A stretch of DNA of 64,000 nt, from NCBI GenBank assembly GCA_021792855.1, contig JAJYTW010000001.1:25371-89370 (forward strand), in the 5' to 3' direction. The notes beneath the pieces are model-generated. The model was not told the DNA's origin. It saw only the letters and a list, made by a program, of their open reading frames with translations, and searched no databases. Shown here piece by piece: positions 27,209 through 39,526 of this stretch. Origin of the DNA: Actinomycetes bacterium. Its GTDB lineage: Bacteria > Actinomycetota > Actinomycetes > Streptosporangiales > Streptosporangiaceae. Position numbers and translations under genes: made by a program. The number at the start of each line of letters is the position of its first letter. Position 1 is the stretch's first letter.

Positions 27209-29140
27209 TTAATCTACATCGTCGCCGGCTCGGTCCCGCCGGGGTGATCGCAGCCTGTCCCTGGCCTTCCGGAGCACCCTGCGGACCTCGATCGTGGGCC
27301 AGACCAGAAAGGCCTCGGCTTCCAGCGCGGCGAGTCCGATCCGCACCGCGTCACCTGGCCCGGGGAAGACCATGAACCTGGGCACCCACTCGGGGCTGAA
27401 CTTCGCGTTGAATCGGTACAGCGACTCGATCTGGAACCAGCGGGACAGGAACAGCAGGATCCGGCGCCAGGCCCGGAGCACCGGACCGGCGCCGATCCGC
27501 TCACCACGTTCCAGCGCGGCCCGGAACATCGCGAAGTTGAGCGACATCCGCTTCACGCCGAGGTCGTTCGCCGCCTTGATGGCCGCCACGATCATGAAGT
27601 CGTTCAGGCCCGGCTGAGCCGACCTGTCCCGGCGCATCAGGTCGAGCGACAGCCCGTCGCTGCCCCACGGGACGAAGTGCAGCAGTGCCCGCACCACGCC
27701 GTCCTGGGTCGCGGTCGCGATCACGCACTGGTCATCGCCGGGACCGCCGATCCGGCCCAGCGCCATCGAGAAGCCACGCTCGGTCGGATTGCCCCGCCAG
27801 GTGTCGGCCTGGCGCACCAGGGCCGCGATCTCGGACGGCCGCATGTCGCCCACCCGGCGCACCTCCGCCACATAGCCGGCCCGCTGCACCCGGGAGACCA
27901 TCTGGCGCACGTTCCGCATCTGGCGCCCCTGCAGGCTGAAGTCGGTCGTGCTGATGATCGCCTCATCCCCGAGTTCCAGCGCGGTCAGGCCGCCGGACCG
28001 GCACCACACCTCGGCGCCAAGCTCGCTGCAGCCCATTACCGCCGGCACCCACGCATGCCGGGACGCCTCGTCCAGGAACGCCTCGATCGCTCCCGGCCAG
28101 GCCTCCGGGTCACCGAGCGGGTCACCGCTGGCCAGCATCACCCCCGACAGCACCCGGTAGCCGATGGCGGCCTTGCGGGTCGCGGACCAGATCACGTTCT
28201 TGTCGTCGCGGAGCGCGAAGTACCCGAGCGAGTCCGCCTCGCCGTGCCGGGCGAGGATCTCCCTGATCCCCTCGGCGTCCTCCCGGCTCAGCCGGCCTAC
28301 CGGCTCCGCCGGGCGCAGGAACACGTACGCGGTCACTAGGGCGGTGAGCAGGCCCAGCGCACCGGTCATGATCCCGAAGAAGTCCCCGCGCACCTCCTGT
28401 GCCGAACTGAACTGCACCGGGCCGGTCGCCCCGACCAGCCCGTAGAGCACCGTTTGCACGCGCTCGGCCAGGCTGAAGCTGCCGGCCAGGCCACGCGGCG
28501 CGATATAGGCCAAGCCGATGACGATGTCGGCGGCCAGCAACCCTACGAAAACCCCGAACGCCCGCCAACGGGAGCGCGGGTCACCGATCGCGTAGAACTC
28601 GCCGCGGTAGTACCAGCCGAAGCCGATCAGCAGCGCGGTGATCGCAAACCCGACCGGAGGCACCGACCGGCCGAAGGTGATCACGATGTGGTGCAGCCTG
28701 ATCAGGTTCACCACGGCGGCGAGGATCAGCAGCGCCATGGCCTCCTGCCAGGCACGCCGCTTCCGCCGTCGCAGGCCATGCGACAGCATCAGCAGCAGCA
28801 GGCCGATCACGACCAGTGCCAGCCTGGTCAGGCTGGAGGTGTAGCCGAGCGTGAACGGCGCGGCGCCGGAGATCCGGTGCAGCCGGCTGTGCGGGTGCAG
28901 GTGCAGCGCCAGGTACAGGTTGGAGTCGATGCCGACCGCGATGAAGCCAAGCGCCACGACCATCACCACGAGGCTGGCCGCCCTGGGCACCCACCTGCGC
29001 TGCTGCCTGCGATCGGCGTGCGGCTGCCCGTTCCTGCCGCGCCCGGCACGGGCGTCGCCAGAGCCGGCCGCCGGGTGGGCGGCCGGCTGCGCTCTCGTCG
29101 GTGTGGCCTGCGCTCGCACAGGTCCGTTGAGGTCCGTCAT
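27209..29140 (-). CDS. DUF2156 phosphatidylglycerol lysyltransferase-like membrane protein (MprF/LysX-type)
   Basis: About 643 residues. A hydrophilic Ala/Pro/Arg-rich N-terminus is followed by about seven membrane helices (residues 55-280) and a soluble C-terminal DUF2156 domain (about 300-600) with the GNAT-like core. Motifs include SLGYFALRDDKNVIWSAT, QRAGYVAEVRRVGDM and GDDQCVIATATQDGVVRA. The mycobacterial LysX protein fuses such a region to a lysyl-tRNA synthetase; no synthetase domain is present here. The family transfers an aminoacyl group from tRNA to phosphatidylglycerol; the amino acid here is not predictable. ATG at 29140 is preferred over a TTG at 29149, though neither has an ideal ribosome site. 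Confidence 0.85.
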   Translation of the reverse strand: MTDLNGPVRAQATPTRAQPAAHPAAGSGDARAGRGRNGQPHADRRQQRRWVPRAASLVVMVVALGFIAVGIDSNLYLALHLHPHSRLHRISGAAPFTLGYTSSLTRLALVVIGLLLLMLSHGLRRRKRRAWQEAMALLILAAVVNLIRLHHIVITFGRSVPPVGFAITALLIGFGWYYRGEFYAIGDPRSRWRAFGVFVGLLAADIVIGLAYIAPRGLAGSFSLAERVQTVLYGLVGATGPVQFSSAQEVRGDFFGIMTGALGLLTALVTAYVFLRPAEPVGRLSREDAEGIREILARHGEADSLGYFALRDDKNVIWSATRKAAIGYRVLSGVMLASGDPLGDPEAWPGAIEAFLDEASRHAWVPAVMGCSELGAEVWCRSGGLTALELGDEAIISTTDFSLQGRQMRNVRQMVSRVQRAGYVAEVRRVGDMRPSEIAALVRQADTWRGNPTERGFSMALGRIGGPGDDQCVIATATQDGVVRALLHFVPWGSDGLSLDLMRRDRSAQPGLNDFMIVAAIKAANDLGVKRMSLNFAMFRAALERGERIGAGPVLRAWRRILLFLSRWFQIESLYRFNAKFSPEWVPRFMVFPGPGDAVRIGLAALEAEAFLVWPTIEVRRVLRKARDRLRSPRRDRAGDDVD

Positions 29141-29226
29141 CTCCGGCAAATCGGTGCGGCCCCGGGTCTCGGGGGAATCAGCCTGGTAACAAAGCGACGG
29201 CCACCGGGCCCGAAGCCGCCTGTTCG

Positions 29227-29801
29227 CTACCGGCGATTCATGAGCAGGCTCATGGCTTCCGCCCTCGTCGCATCTGAGCTGCGGAAGCAGCCTCGAACCG
29301 CCGAGGTGACCGTCTTGGCGCCCGGCTTACGCACTCCGCGCATCGCCATGCACAGGTGTTCAGCCTCCACCACAACGATAACGCCCCGGGGTTCCAGAAC
29401 GTTCACGAGCGAATCGGCGATCTGACTCGTCATCCGTTCCTGCACCTGGGGACGCTTGGCGTAGACATCCACCAGCCTGGCAAGTTTCGACAAGCCGGTG
29501 ATCTGCCCCTGCTCGTTTGGGATGTAGCCAATATGGGCGTACCCGAAAAACGGCACCAGATGATGCTCGCAGGTGGAGAACATCTCGATGTCCCGCACCA
29601 GCACCATCTCATCGTGGTCGGCGTCGAACACCGTGGTCAGCACATCTTCCGGGCGCTGCCGGAGTCCGGCGAACTGCTCGGCATACGCCCTGGCCACCCG
29701 GCTCGGCGTGTCCTTGATGCCGTCCCTGGCCGGATCCTCGCCGATCGCGATCAGGATCTCGCGCACGGCGCGCTCAACGCGCGCGAGATCCACCGGCGGC
29801 A

Positions 29802-29802
<1 letters not shown>
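29227..29802 (-). CDS. folE: GTP cyclohydrolase I
   Basis: A 191-residue FolE1. [19 protein letters not shown] carries the zinc Cys and catalytic His residues, [20 protein letters not shown] is the GTP-binding helix, and [19 protein letters not shown] has the second zinc Cys. It makes dihydroneopterin triphosphate, the first committed step of folate synthesis. The ATG (29802) overlaps the ftsH stop as TGATG, so translation is coupled to ftsH. Confidence 0.95.
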
Positions 29803-31904
<2,102 letters not shown>

Positions 31905-32195
31905 CGATGAGCGGCCCTGCGAGCCGGGCCGTTACCTCCTGCCGAGCCTCGTGTCCCGCCGCCTTCCGGCAGGAGCGCATTGCGTCCGAGAGCATTCCCT
32001 GCGCGGTATTCCCGTTCTCGCCCGCGATAACGCGGGGAAACTGACGGTACACCGAGCCGAGTAGCACCAGCACGTAGGCGGCACTCGGGAAGCCGCGTGC
32101 CCTATGCTCCGCCTCTACCCCATCTCAACGCCATCCAACTCGCGATGTGTTCCCGGCCGCGGAGCGCGGCCTCGGGGGGCAGCGGCGGAGCCGCC

Positions 32196-32750
32196 TCAGT
32201 TGCCGTACATGTGCGGGGCGAGTGTACCGATGAATGGCAGGTTCCTGTACCGCTCGGCGTAGTCGAGCCCGTACCCGATGACGAACTCGTCGTCGATCTC
32301 GAACCCGGTGTAGGCCACCTCCACGGGCATCTGGGCAGCGGCCCGCTTCCGCAGCAGCACGCACACCCGCACCGAGGCCGGCTCCCTGGACTGCAGGTTG
32401 TGCACCAGGTAGGACAGCGTCAGGCCGGAGTCCACGATGTCCTCCACGACCAGCACGTGCTTGCCGGTGATGTCGGCATCGAGATCCTTCAGGATCCGGA
32501 CCACACCGGATGAGGTGGTAGACGACCCGTAGGAGGAGATCGCCATCCAGTCCATCTCAACCGGCAGGTGGACGGCGCGGGCCAGGTCGGCCATCACCAT
32601 CACCGCGCCCTTGAGCACGCCGACCAGCAGAAGTTCGCGGCCGGCGTAATCGGCGTCGATCTGGGCCGCTAGCTCGCGGATCCGCTGCTGTAGCTGATCG
32701 GGCGTGATCAGCACGTTGAGCAGGTCAGGTCCCATGTCCGTGGCATCCAC
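32196..32750 (-). CDS. hpt: Hypoxanthine phosphoribosyltransferase
   Basis: A 184-residue purine PRTase. VVEDIVDSGLTLSYLVHNL is the PRPP-binding motif, MAISSYGSSTTSSG the flexible catalytic loop, and YTGFEIDDEFVIGYGLDY the purine-binding strand. It salvages hypoxanthine or guanine. GGAGG lies five bases before the GTG at 32750. The tilS stop is 12 bases upstream, so hpt is the second gene of a tilS-hpt pair that precedes ftsH, a widely conserved order. Confidence 0.95.
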   Translation of the reverse strand: MDATDMGPDLLNVLITPDQLQQRIRELAAQIDADYAGRELLLVGVLKGAVMVMADLARAVHLPVEMDWMAISSYGSSTTSSGVVRILKDLDADITGKHVLVVEDIVDSGLTLSYLVHNLQSREPASVRVCVLLRKRAAAQMPVEVAYTGFEIDDEFVIGYGLDYAERYRNLPFIGTLAPHMYGN

Positions 32751-32762
32751 CGCGGCCTCCGT

Positions 32763-33761
32763 TCAGGTTCGGGCGGTGAAGTGCAGCCTGCCATACCGCC
32801 GGGAGCACCGTAGCCCCCCTGGCAGGTCCGTACCGCGCTGCCCTCGCCACCCGGTCACCAGCGCGTCCAGGCCGGCCACATGCGCGGCGGTCAGCGATCC
32901 GGCCGGCGCGCCGGCCGCCACCGCCGCGCGCCGCAGCAGCCTGGTCCGGATCGGGCCGGGCAGGGCAGCCAGCGCCGCAACCTCCAGTCCGGCCCGGTCG
33001 GCGCCGGGCGACCCGATCCGCTCCCCGGCCGCATCGGTTAGCTCGTCGAGCAGATCGGCGTCGGCCCGGATCTGATCGGCGGTCCTGGCCAGCGCCTCGA
33101 TCACGCCCGGGCCCAGCAGGTCCGCCAGCATCGGCAGGACCCGCTGGCGCACCCGGGTCCTGGCGAACGCCGGATCGTCGTTCTGCGGGTCGTCCCAGGG
33201 CGCCAGGCCCGCCGCCGCGCAGGCCGCACGGGTCTGCTCCCGGCGCAGCCCGAGCAGCGGCCTCCGGTACCGGCCGCTGACCGGCGCCATGCCGGCGATC
33301 GATCGCGGCCCGGAGCCCCGGACCAAGCCAAGCAGCACCGTCTCCGCCTGATCGTCCATGGTGTGTCCGAGCAGGATCACCGCGGCGCCGAGGTCCGCCG
33401 CCGCGGCGTCCAGGGCCGCGTACCTAGCCTGCCTGGCGGCTCCCTCCGGGCCGGGGTAGCCGGGTTCGCCACGGGCCGCTACCGCGACCCGGACCGCCCG
33501 CACCGGATCGAGGCCGAGTCCGGTGAGCGTCGCTCGCACCCGGGCGGCCTGCGCCGCCGAGCCCGGCTGCAGGCCGTGGTCGACCGTGACCGCGCCACCG
33601 CGCAGACCGAGCCTGGACGCCTCGAAGCCGAGCGCGGCAGCCAGCGCGAGCGAGTCAGGCCCGCCGGAGCAGGCGGCGAGAACCAGGTCCCCGGGCCGGG
33701 CGTCGGCCAGGCAGCGGCGGACGGCAAGACGCGCGGCGGCGACCGCCGGATCCGGGCCCAC
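32763..33761 (-). CDS. tilS: tRNA(Ile)-lysidine synthetase
   Basis: A 332-residue protein. The PP-loop CSGGPDSLALAAAL is near residue 31, VTVDHGLQPGS follows, and LLGHTMDDQAETVLLGLVRG is the second TilS motif. The C-terminal substrate domain is short, as in other actinobacteria. It converts C34 of tRNA-Ile(CAU) to lysidine, so it is essential for AUA decoding. The GTG start lies seven bases past the stop of the metalloprotease gene, so this gene is the second of a four-gene unit. Confidence 0.93.
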   Translation of the reverse strand: MGPDPAVAAARLAVRRCLADARPGDLVLAACSGGPDSLALAAALGFEASRLGLRGGAVTVDHGLQPGSAAQAARVRATLTGLGLDPVRAVRVAVAARGEPGYPGPEGAARQARYAALDAAAADLGAAVILLGHTMDDQAETVLLGLVRGSGPRSIAGMAPVSGRYRRPLLGLRREQTRAACAAAGLAPWDDPQNDDPAFARTRVRQRVLPMLADLLGPGVIEALARTADQIRADADLLDELTDAAGERIGSPGADRAGLEVAALAALPGPIRTRLLRRAAVAAGAPAGSLTAAHVAGLDALVTGWRGQRGTDLPGGLRCSRRYGRLHFTART

Positions 33762-33767
33762 CGTCGC

Positions 33768-34868
33768 TCAGCGGGGCGGCCGGGTGCCGTCCACCCGCGC
33801 CAGCCAGCGCAGCGGGGAGTCGAACTCGTCCCTGGTCGGCAGCGTCTCCGGCGAGGTCCAGACCTGGTTGAAGGCCGCCATCCCGGCCTCGTCCACGACC
33901 GCCCGGACGAACGCCGAACCCTGCTGGTACTGGCGCATCTTCAGGTCGATGCCGAGGATCCTGCGGATCGCCTGCTCACCCCGGGTCGCCGAGGTCCGCC
34001 GGGCATTGAAGGCGGCCCTGATCCGCTCGACCGACGGGACCACCGCCGGGCCGACCGCGTCCATGACATAGTCGCCGTGCCCCTCGACCAGCGTCATGAC
34101 GGAGGTCAGCCGGTCCAGGATCTCGCGCTGGCGCGGAGTCTGCATCACCTCGATCAGGCTGGCGCCGTCACCGCCGCGGACCGCGCCGGACACCACGCCG
34201 GCCACCGAGCGGAGCCGGTTCAGGATGGATGCCGGGTCAAGATCGGAGGCGAGCAGGAACTCCGTCATCTGCTGCTGCACATATGGCCTTAGCCAGGGCA
34301 CCGAGGTGAACTGGGTCCGGTGCGTCTCCTCGTGCAGGCAGACCCAGCGCCGGAAGTCGTGCGGGTCCACCCCGAGTTCCCGCTCCACCATCACGATGTT
34401 GGGCGCCACCAGGGTGAGCCGCCCGGGCGGCGCCTGGTCGACCGGGCGGTCCGGGTCTGGCGGCAGGAACAACTCGTACTGGCCGAGCACCCGGCTAGCC
34501 AGATAGACCAGGATCAGGCCCGCCTGCATGCCGGTCACCCGGGAGCCGACCGCGGTCACGACCGAGCCGCCGGGCGGCGCGACGCCGACCTCCCGCATGT
34601 GCTCGACCAGCGGGTCAAGCACGACCTGGAAGCCGGAGATGTTGGCCCGGATCCAGCCGGGCCGGTCCACCACCGCGACGGCGCCGCCGTCGTCCCCGCC
34701 GGATAGGCCGGTGACCTCGCGCACCGGCTCGGCCACCACAGCCGCCTGGTCGCGCAGTTCGGCCACGACCTGACGGGCCTGCGCGATGCTGACCTGCGGG
34801 CCTGGCCTGACCCACCGGATGGCGGTCGAGGCGGCAACGTTCCAGTCGATCATCTGCGAGCTGCTCAC
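33768..34868 (-). CDS. Zinc-dependent metalloprotease-like protein (DUF2342)
   Basis: A 366-residue protein with the zinc motif HEETH in VCLHEETHRTQFTSVPW near residue 175 and the downstream VEGHGDYVMDAVGP segment that supplies another ligand. It is the DUF2342 or zincin-like family, conserved next to tilS and dacB in actinobacteria; substrates are not known. The start is uncertain: GTG at 34868 touches a GGGAGGG, while ATG at 34853 (MIDWNVAAS) matches the family start but is 15 bases from it. Confidence 0.85.
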   Translation of the reverse strand: MSSSQMIDWNVAASTAIRWVRPGPQVSIAQARQVVAELRDQAAVVAEPVREVTGLSGGDDGGAVAVVDRPGWIRANISGFQVVLDPLVEHMREVGVAPPGGSVVTAVGSRVTGMQAGLILVYLASRVLGQYELFLPPDPDRPVDQAPPGRLTLVAPNIVMVERELGVDPHDFRRWVCLHEETHRTQFTSVPWLRPYVQQQMTEFLLASDLDPASILNRLRSVAGVVSGAVRGGDGASLIEVMQTPRQREILDRLTSVMTLVEGHGDYVMDAVGPAVVPSVERIRAAFNARRTSATRGEQAIRRILGIDLKMRQYQQGSAFVRAVVDEAGMAAFNQVWTSPETLPTRDEFDSPLRWLARVDGTRPPR

Positions 34869-34901
34869 CCTCCCACCGTACGTGGCGGCGGGCGATATCG
34901 G

Positions 34902-36359
34902 TTACCCGCAGCCGCAGCCGGCCACCGCACTAGCCAGTTGCGCCAGCGTCGACATGGCCAGCAGCAGGTGCTTCTTCGCGAAGCTGTCGCCCATGAAGAC
35001 GAAACCGAGCAACTGCCCGCCACGGGTGTAGGCGATCCCGGCCATCGCCGCGACCGAGGACAGATTCCCGGTCTTGGCCCGGACCGTGCCGAGGGCCGCC
35101 GGGGAGAACGGGCCGAAGTAGCTGCCGGGCGCGAGCGTCCCGGAGAACCCGGCGACCGGGGCACCGATGATCACGGACCGGAACCGTGGCCTGGCCAGCG
35201 CCAGCCGGAGCAGCCGGATCAGCGCCCGCGGCGTGATCGAGTTCAGCGGGGACAGCCCGCTGCCGTCGTAGATGCGGATGCCCCGCACGCCCAGCCGCGC
35301 ATCCACCGCCATCACCGCGGCAGCGCCGCCGCTGAACGTGGCCGGCCGACCGGTCGCGATCGCGACCTGCCTGGCCAGCGTCTCGGCGATGACGTTGTTG
35401 CTCTCGACCAGCATCTGGCCGATGATCTGGGTCAGCGGCGGCGAGGTGACCGCCGCCAGCAAGCGGCCGCGCCCGGCCCTGGGGACCGCGGCCGGCTGGC
35501 CGAAAACCGTGATGCCGTCCCTGGCCAGCCAGGTGGCGTAGGCCCGGGCGGCGTCCAGCCCCGGGGTCATCGACCTGGGCAGGAAGTTGACCGGATCGTC
35601 GGAGTTCTCCGGGGTGCCCTGCGAGGTCAGCCTGCCCTGGTCCACCTCCAGGCCGGTGATCGGCGCGACGTTGCCGGTGCTGATGTAGTTGTCCTTGGCG
35701 CCGAGCGCGGGCCAGCCGGCGGCCTGCACCGGGCCGCTGAACAGCGCCTGGTCGTAGCCGAGCCGGACCGAGCGCACGCCGCTAGCTCGCAGTGCCCGTG
35801 CGGTCCGGGCGGCCAGCGCGGCCAGGGTGGCCGGCTGCGGGTAGTCCGCGGCCGGGAACGGCGCGGCGGCGAGCGTCGGGTCACCGCCGCCGATCAGCAC
35901 GATCCTGGCGCCACGCGCGGTCAGCGGGCCCGCGGCACGCACCGAGGTGGTGAAGGTGGCCGCCGGGCCGAGCACCGCCAGGGCGGCGGTCGCGGTGGCC
36001 AGCTTGGTGGTCGATGCGGGCGTGAAGCCGGTGGACGCGTTCTGCGCGTACAGCACCCGCCCGGTCGTCAGGTTGGTCACCAGCACCCCGACGTGCGGCC
36101 CGAGTCCGCCCCCGGCGATCAGCCCGGAAAGGGCGCTGGCGACCCCGGCGGAGGTGGCGCCGACGGCGCGGCCCGGCAGGATCCCGGTGGCGGGCCGCGG
36201 CCCGGGGCCGGCCGCGGTGACCGGCGCACCGGACACCCTGGGCACCGCCAGGCGGGCCAGCCTGGCCGGAAGCATCTTGGCGACCGCCACACCGGCGCCT
36301 ACCGTGAAGAGACCGAGCACCGCGAGCGTCGCGACAGCCATCCGTGCCAGCCGGTTCAC
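34902..36359 (-). CDS. dacB: D-alanyl-D-alanine carboxypeptidase/endopeptidase, PBP4 class
   Basis: A 485-residue exported class C penicillin-binding protein. A signal/anchor helix occupies residues 5-28 ([20 protein letters not shown]). The active-site Ser is in [11 protein letters not shown] (SxxK), the second motif SNN is in VESNNVIAE, and the third is KTGN in [12 protein letters not shown]. It trims or cuts peptidoglycan stem peptides outside the membrane. It starts at GTG with AGGAGAG upstream, divergent from ppa. The C-terminus ends in CGCG. Confidence 0.94.
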   Translation of the reverse strand: MNRLARMAVATLAVLGLFTVGAGVAVAKMLPARLARLAVPRVSGAPVTAAGPGPRPATGILPGRAVGATSAGVASALSGLIAGGGLGPHVGVLVTNLTTGRVLYAQNASTGFTPASTTKLATATAALAVLGPAATFTTSVRAAGPLTARGARIVLIGGGDPTLAAAPFPAADYPQPATLAALAARTARALRASGVRSVRLGYDQALFSGPVQAAGWPALGAKDNYISTGNVAPITGLEVDQGRLTSQGTPENSDDPVNFLPRSMTPGLDAARAYATWLARDGITVFGQPAAVPRAGRGRLLAAVTSPPLTQIIGQMLVESNNVIAETLARQVAIATGRPATFSGGAAAVMAVDARLGVRGIRIYDGSGLSPLNSITPRALIRLLRLALARPRFRSVIIGAPVAGFSGTLAPGSYFGPFSPAALGTVRAKTGNLSSVAAMAGIAYTRGGQLLGFVFMGDSFAKKHLLLAMSTLAQLASAVAGCGCG

Positions 36360-36480
36360 CGTCCGCGCTCTCCTTGATGCCAGGTCCCGCCGGGACGGGT
36401 CGTTGACACCAGAGGGTATACATCAGGGCGGGGGGCGTACGCCGAGGCAGCAGAAACTACGTTGGGCAGGAGACCGGTTC

Positions 36481-36993
36481 GTGGTATTCGATGTCGTTAT
36501 AGAGATCCCTAAGGGTCAGCGCAACAAGTACGAGATGGATCACGAGACCGGCCGGATCCGGCTGGACCGGATGCTTTTCACCTCGACCAGGTACCCGGCC
36601 GATTACGGGTTCATCGAGCACACGTTGGCCGGCGACGGCGATCCGCTGGACGCGCTGGTCCTGCTGGACGAGCCCACGTTTCCCGGCTGCCTGATCTACT
36701 GCCGGGCGATCGGGATGTTCCGGATGCGCGATGAGAAGGGCGCCGACGACAAGGTGCTCTGCGTTCCGGCCACCGATCCGCGGATGGCGCACCTGACCGA
36801 CATCGAGGACGTCCCGGAGTACGACCGACTGGAAATTCAGCACTTCTTCGAGGTGTACAAGGCGCTCGAGCCTGGTAAGGAAGTCGAGGCCGCGAAGTGG
36901 GTGGGGAGGCAAGCCGCCGATGATGAGATCGAGGCATGCCGGCAGCGGCTCGCGCGGGCCGAGGGCCGGGCGGAGGACTCTGGTGACGGCTGA
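36481..36993 (+). CDS. ppa: Inorganic pyrophosphatase
   Basis: A 170-residue family I pyrophosphatase. [18 protein letters not shown] opens the protein after a GTG start, [20 protein letters not shown] contains the catalytic Asp cluster, and [18 protein letters not shown] the remaining metal ligands. It hydrolyses the pyrophosphate made by biosynthesis. The crp gene begins inside its last 11 bases, so the two are cotranscribed and coupled. Confidence 0.96.
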   Translation: MVFDVVIEIPKGQRNKYEMDHETGRIRLDRMLFTSTRYPADYGFIEHTLAGDGDPLDALVLLDEPTFPGCLIYCRAIGMFRMRDEKGADDKVLCVPATDPRMAHLTDIEDVPEYDRLEIQHFFEVYKALEPGKEVEAAKWVGRQAADDEIEACRQRLARAEGRAEDSGDG

Positions 36994-37786
36994 CCGGTCG
37001 TCCGCCGCCCGGCCGGCGGACGACCCAGCGCGACCCGCCAGCGACGTGCCGCGATCCGGCGAGGCCGGGGCCGGCGCGGAGACCAGGCCGACCCGGCCGC
37101 TCAGCGACGCCGAGGCGCTTGGCCTGCGCAACGAACCGCTGCTGCGGGACCTGAACGAGGACGACGCGATCACGATCCGGCCGCACGTCCAGGTGACCGC
37201 CCTGCAACGGGGCGATCGGCTGTACGGTCAGGGCGATCTCGGTGACCGGCTCTACGTGGTGATCGACGGCAAGGTCAAGCTCACCAGGACCGCGCCGGAC
37301 GGCCGGGAGGTCCTGGTCCGGGTGGAGGGGCCGGGCGGCATGTTCGGCGAGCTTGCCATGTTCGACCCCGAACTGCGGACCGCCACGGCGACCGCGGTAA
37401 CCGACGCGACGCTGGCCGGTCTGGCGCACGAGGACTTCCGGCAGGTGCTCGAGACCCGTCCCGGCGTGGCGATGCACATGCTGAAGGCGCTCGCGCAGCG
37501 ACTGCGCGAGGTGACCGAGACCAACACGAACCTGATCTTCACCGACGTGCCCGGCCGGGTCGCCAAGGCGCTGCTCGAACTCGGCGACCGGTTCGGCGTC
37601 GAGCAGGACGACGGAATCCTGGTCAGCCACGACCTAACCCAGGAGGAACTCGCCCAGCTTGTCGGCGCCTCCCGCGAGACGGTGAACAAGGCGCTCGCCG
37701 ACTTCGCGACCCGGGGCTGGATCCAGCTTTCCGCCAAGTCGGTGCTGCTGCTCGACCCCGACCGGCTCCGGCGCCGGGCCAGGTAG
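36983..37786 (+). CDS. crp: CRP/FNR-family transcriptional regulator
   Basis: A 267-residue protein with an unusual Ala/Pro-rich N-terminal extension of about 45 residues. The cNMP-binding domain contains [16 protein letters not shown] and the phosphate cassette [19 protein letters not shown] with its Arg. The winged helix has [20 protein letters not shown]. It starts at GTG 36983, behind GGAGG, overlapping ppa. Actinomycete Crp proteins bind cAMP and control growth and development genes. It is the start of a block that runs to the WblA-type gene. Confidence 0.93.
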   Translation: MTADRSSAARPADDPARPASDVPRSGEAGAGAETRPTRPLSDAEALGLRNEPLLRDLNEDDAITIRPHVQVTALQRGDRLYGQGDLGDRLYVVIDGKVKLTRTAPDGREVLVRVEGPGGMFGELAMFDPELRTATATAVTDATLAGLAHEDFRQVLETRPGVAMHMLKALAQRLREVTETNTNLIFTDVPGRVAKALLELGDRFGVEQDDGILVSHDLTQEELAQLVGASRETVNKALADFATRGWIQLSAKSVLLLDPDRLRRRAR

Positions 37787-37804
37787 GCCCGGACGCTACC
37801 TGGC
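37778..37804. terminator. Hairpin terminator between crp and the MBL-fold gene
   Basis: GCCAGGTAG at 37778-37786 pairs exactly with CTACCTGGC at 37796-37804. The stem contains the crp stop codon and lies just beyond the stop of the convergent MBL gene. Confidence 0.6.
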
Positions 37805-37813
37805 GAACCGGAA

Positions 37814-38656
37814 TCAGCCGGAATCCCGCGGCCTGCCGAAGCCGTCCGGAAGCTCGCCAAGCTCGCCCAGGTAGGCGAGCTGAGCCCGGACCGAGTACTC
37901 GGCGACCTGCCACAGCGCCCGGTCCACGTCGGCGTACACGCGGGCCACGATCTCGGCCGCCGACCGGTCCCCGGCCGCCAGCGCGGCCCTGATCTCGGCG
38001 AGTCGCTCCGCGCGATGCGTTAGGTAGTAATCGAGGGTTCCCGCCGGGTCGGCGAGCAGCGGTCCGTGACCCGGCAGCAGCGTCGCGAGCGGCGCGCTGT
38101 CGGCCAAGGTCCGGAGCCGGTCCAGCGAAGCCAGGTAGTCGCGCAGGCTGCCGTCGCCAGCGATCACGGTGGTGCCTCGGCCGAGCACCGTGTCGCCGGT
38201 CAGCACGGCCCGGTCGGCCCGCAGGTACAGGCTCACCGAGTCGGCCGTGTGACCGGGCGTGCCCAGCACCTCGATCTCGCAGCCGCCGTCGGTGACCACC
38301 GTGCCGGGCGGCAGGCCCTCGCTGCCCAACCGGAACGCCGGATCGACCGCGCGGACGCCGGCCCCGGTCAGGCGGGCCAGGGTGCGGGCGCCGGCCGAGT
38401 GATCGAGATGACCGTGGGTGAGGATGATCGCCGCGATCCGCTGCCCGGCGCGCTCGGCGGTCGCGCGCACCCGCAGCAGATGCGCCTCGTCATCCGGCCC
38501 GGGATCCACCACGACCGCGGTAGTCGAGCCAGGCTCGGCGATCAGGTAGCTGTTGGTGCCGTCCAGCGTCATCGGGGATGGGTTGGGCGCGAGCACGCAG
38601 CGCGCCCGCGCGGTGCCCGAGCCGTCGATCCCCCGGTCCGCTCCGGCCGAGCTCAC
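37814..38656 (-). CDS. MBL-fold metallo-hydrolase
   Basis: A 280-residue metallo-beta-lactamase-fold protein. ILTHGHLDHSAGARTLARL is the HxHxDH zinc motif, with GTPGHTADSVSLYL, VLTGDTVLGRGTTV and LLPGHGPLLADPAGTLDYY as the next ligand loops. This pattern fits the LACTB2/GloB-like subgroup; the substrate is not known. I place the start at GTG 38656 because it forms GTGA with the Nudix stop; the open frame beyond is a shadow. It is the last gene of the DUF4177, RidA, Nudix, MBL string. Confidence 0.86.
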   Translation of the reverse strand: MSSAGADRGIDGSGTARARCVLAPNPSPMTLDGTNSYLIAEPGSTTAVVVDPGPDDEAHLLRVRATAERAGQRIAAIILTHGHLDHSAGARTLARLTGAGVRAVDPAFRLGSEGLPPGTVVTDGGCEIEVLGTPGHTADSVSLYLRADRAVLTGDTVLGRGTTVIAGDGSLRDYLASLDRLRTLADSAPLATLLPGHGPLLADPAGTLDYYLTHRAERLAEIRAALAAGDRSAAEIVARVYADVDRALWQVAEYSVRAQLAYLGELGELPDGFGRPRDSG

Positions 38657-39516
38657 AGCGGGTACTCCCGGTCGCCGGGAACCGCCAGCCAGACCGCGCC
38701 GTCGGCAACGAAGAGTTCCGGCAGCAGCGGCGTGACCTCGCGCCGGTCCGCCAGCACCGCTGCGACATCCGGGTACCCGGCGAGTTCGGCCAGGGTCACC
38801 GCGGTCGGCAGCCACAGCTCGATCTGCCCGGCCCGGCCCGCCTCGATCGCCGCGGACGGCGCGATCCACTGCACCGCCGCGGCCTCCCCGCCGACATCCC
38901 TGGTCCGCTGGCCGACCGGCAGCGCGGCGGCGAAGAACCTGGCATCGAACCGGCGGGGCTCGGCCTTCGGGGTGATCCACCTGGCCCACGGCCGGAGCAG
39001 GTCCGAGCGCACGATCAGGCCGCGCCTGGCGAGCATCCCGGCTAGCGAGAGCGAGTGGTCGAGCAGCGCCTGCCGGTCGGCCTCCCAGTCGGCGCCGGTG
39101 GTGTCGGCCACCACCGAGTCCGCCGACTCGCCGGCCAGCAGTACCCCGGACTCCTCGAAGGTCTCCCGCACGGCCGCGCAGACCAGCGCCCTGGCGAGGT
39201 CGGGCGGGGCATCGAAGACCCGGCCCCAGTGCTCGGGATCCGGCCCGGCCCAGCCGACCCCGTCCTCGGCGTCCCGCAGGTCCACCGACCCGCCGGGAAA
39301 AACGTAGGCGCCAGGAGCGAAGGCCATCGACGGCTTGCGCCGCAGCATGTAGACCTCGAAGCCGGCGGACCGCTCCGGCCCGGGCCCCGGCTGCGTTACG
39401 GGCCGGAGCAGCATGACCGTCGCGGCGTCCCTCGGAGTCACCGGCTCAGCGCCGCCGTCGAGCACGCCCCGGACCGCCGCGGCCACGTGCTCGGGCACCC
39501 GCACCTGGTCCTTCAC
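38653..39516 (-). CDS. Nudix hydrolase, NUDT19-like
   Basis: A 287-residue protein. VFPGGSVDLRD leads to a long insertion and then AAVRETFEESGVLLAGE, a complete Nudix box with the RExxEE core. The long spacer between the two halves is typical of NUDT7/19-type coenzyme A or nucleoside diphosphate hydrolases in actinobacteria. WARWITPKAEPRRFDARFF follows. The MBL gene is coupled to its stop. Substrate not determined. Confidence 0.88.
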   Translation of the reverse strand: MKDQVRVPEHVAAAVRGVLDGGAEPVTPRDAATVMLLRPVTQPGPGPERSAGFEVYMLRRKPSMAFAPGAYVFPGGSVDLRDAEDGVGWAGPDPEHWGRVFDAPPDLARALVCAAVRETFEESGVLLAGESADSVVADTTGADWEADRQALLDHSLSLAGMLARRGLIVRSDLLRPWARWITPKAEPRRFDARFFAAALPVGQRTRDVGGEAAAVQWIAPSAAIEAGRAGQIELWLPTAVTLAELAGYPDVAAVLADRREVTPLLPELFVADGAVWLAVPGDREYPL

Positions 39517-39526
39517 TGCCGCCCGC

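Noticed and set aside
27209-29140. LysX with fused lysyl-tRNA synthetase
   Set aside because: No synthetase motifs follow the DUF2156 domain; a separate lysS is present at 17968-19449.
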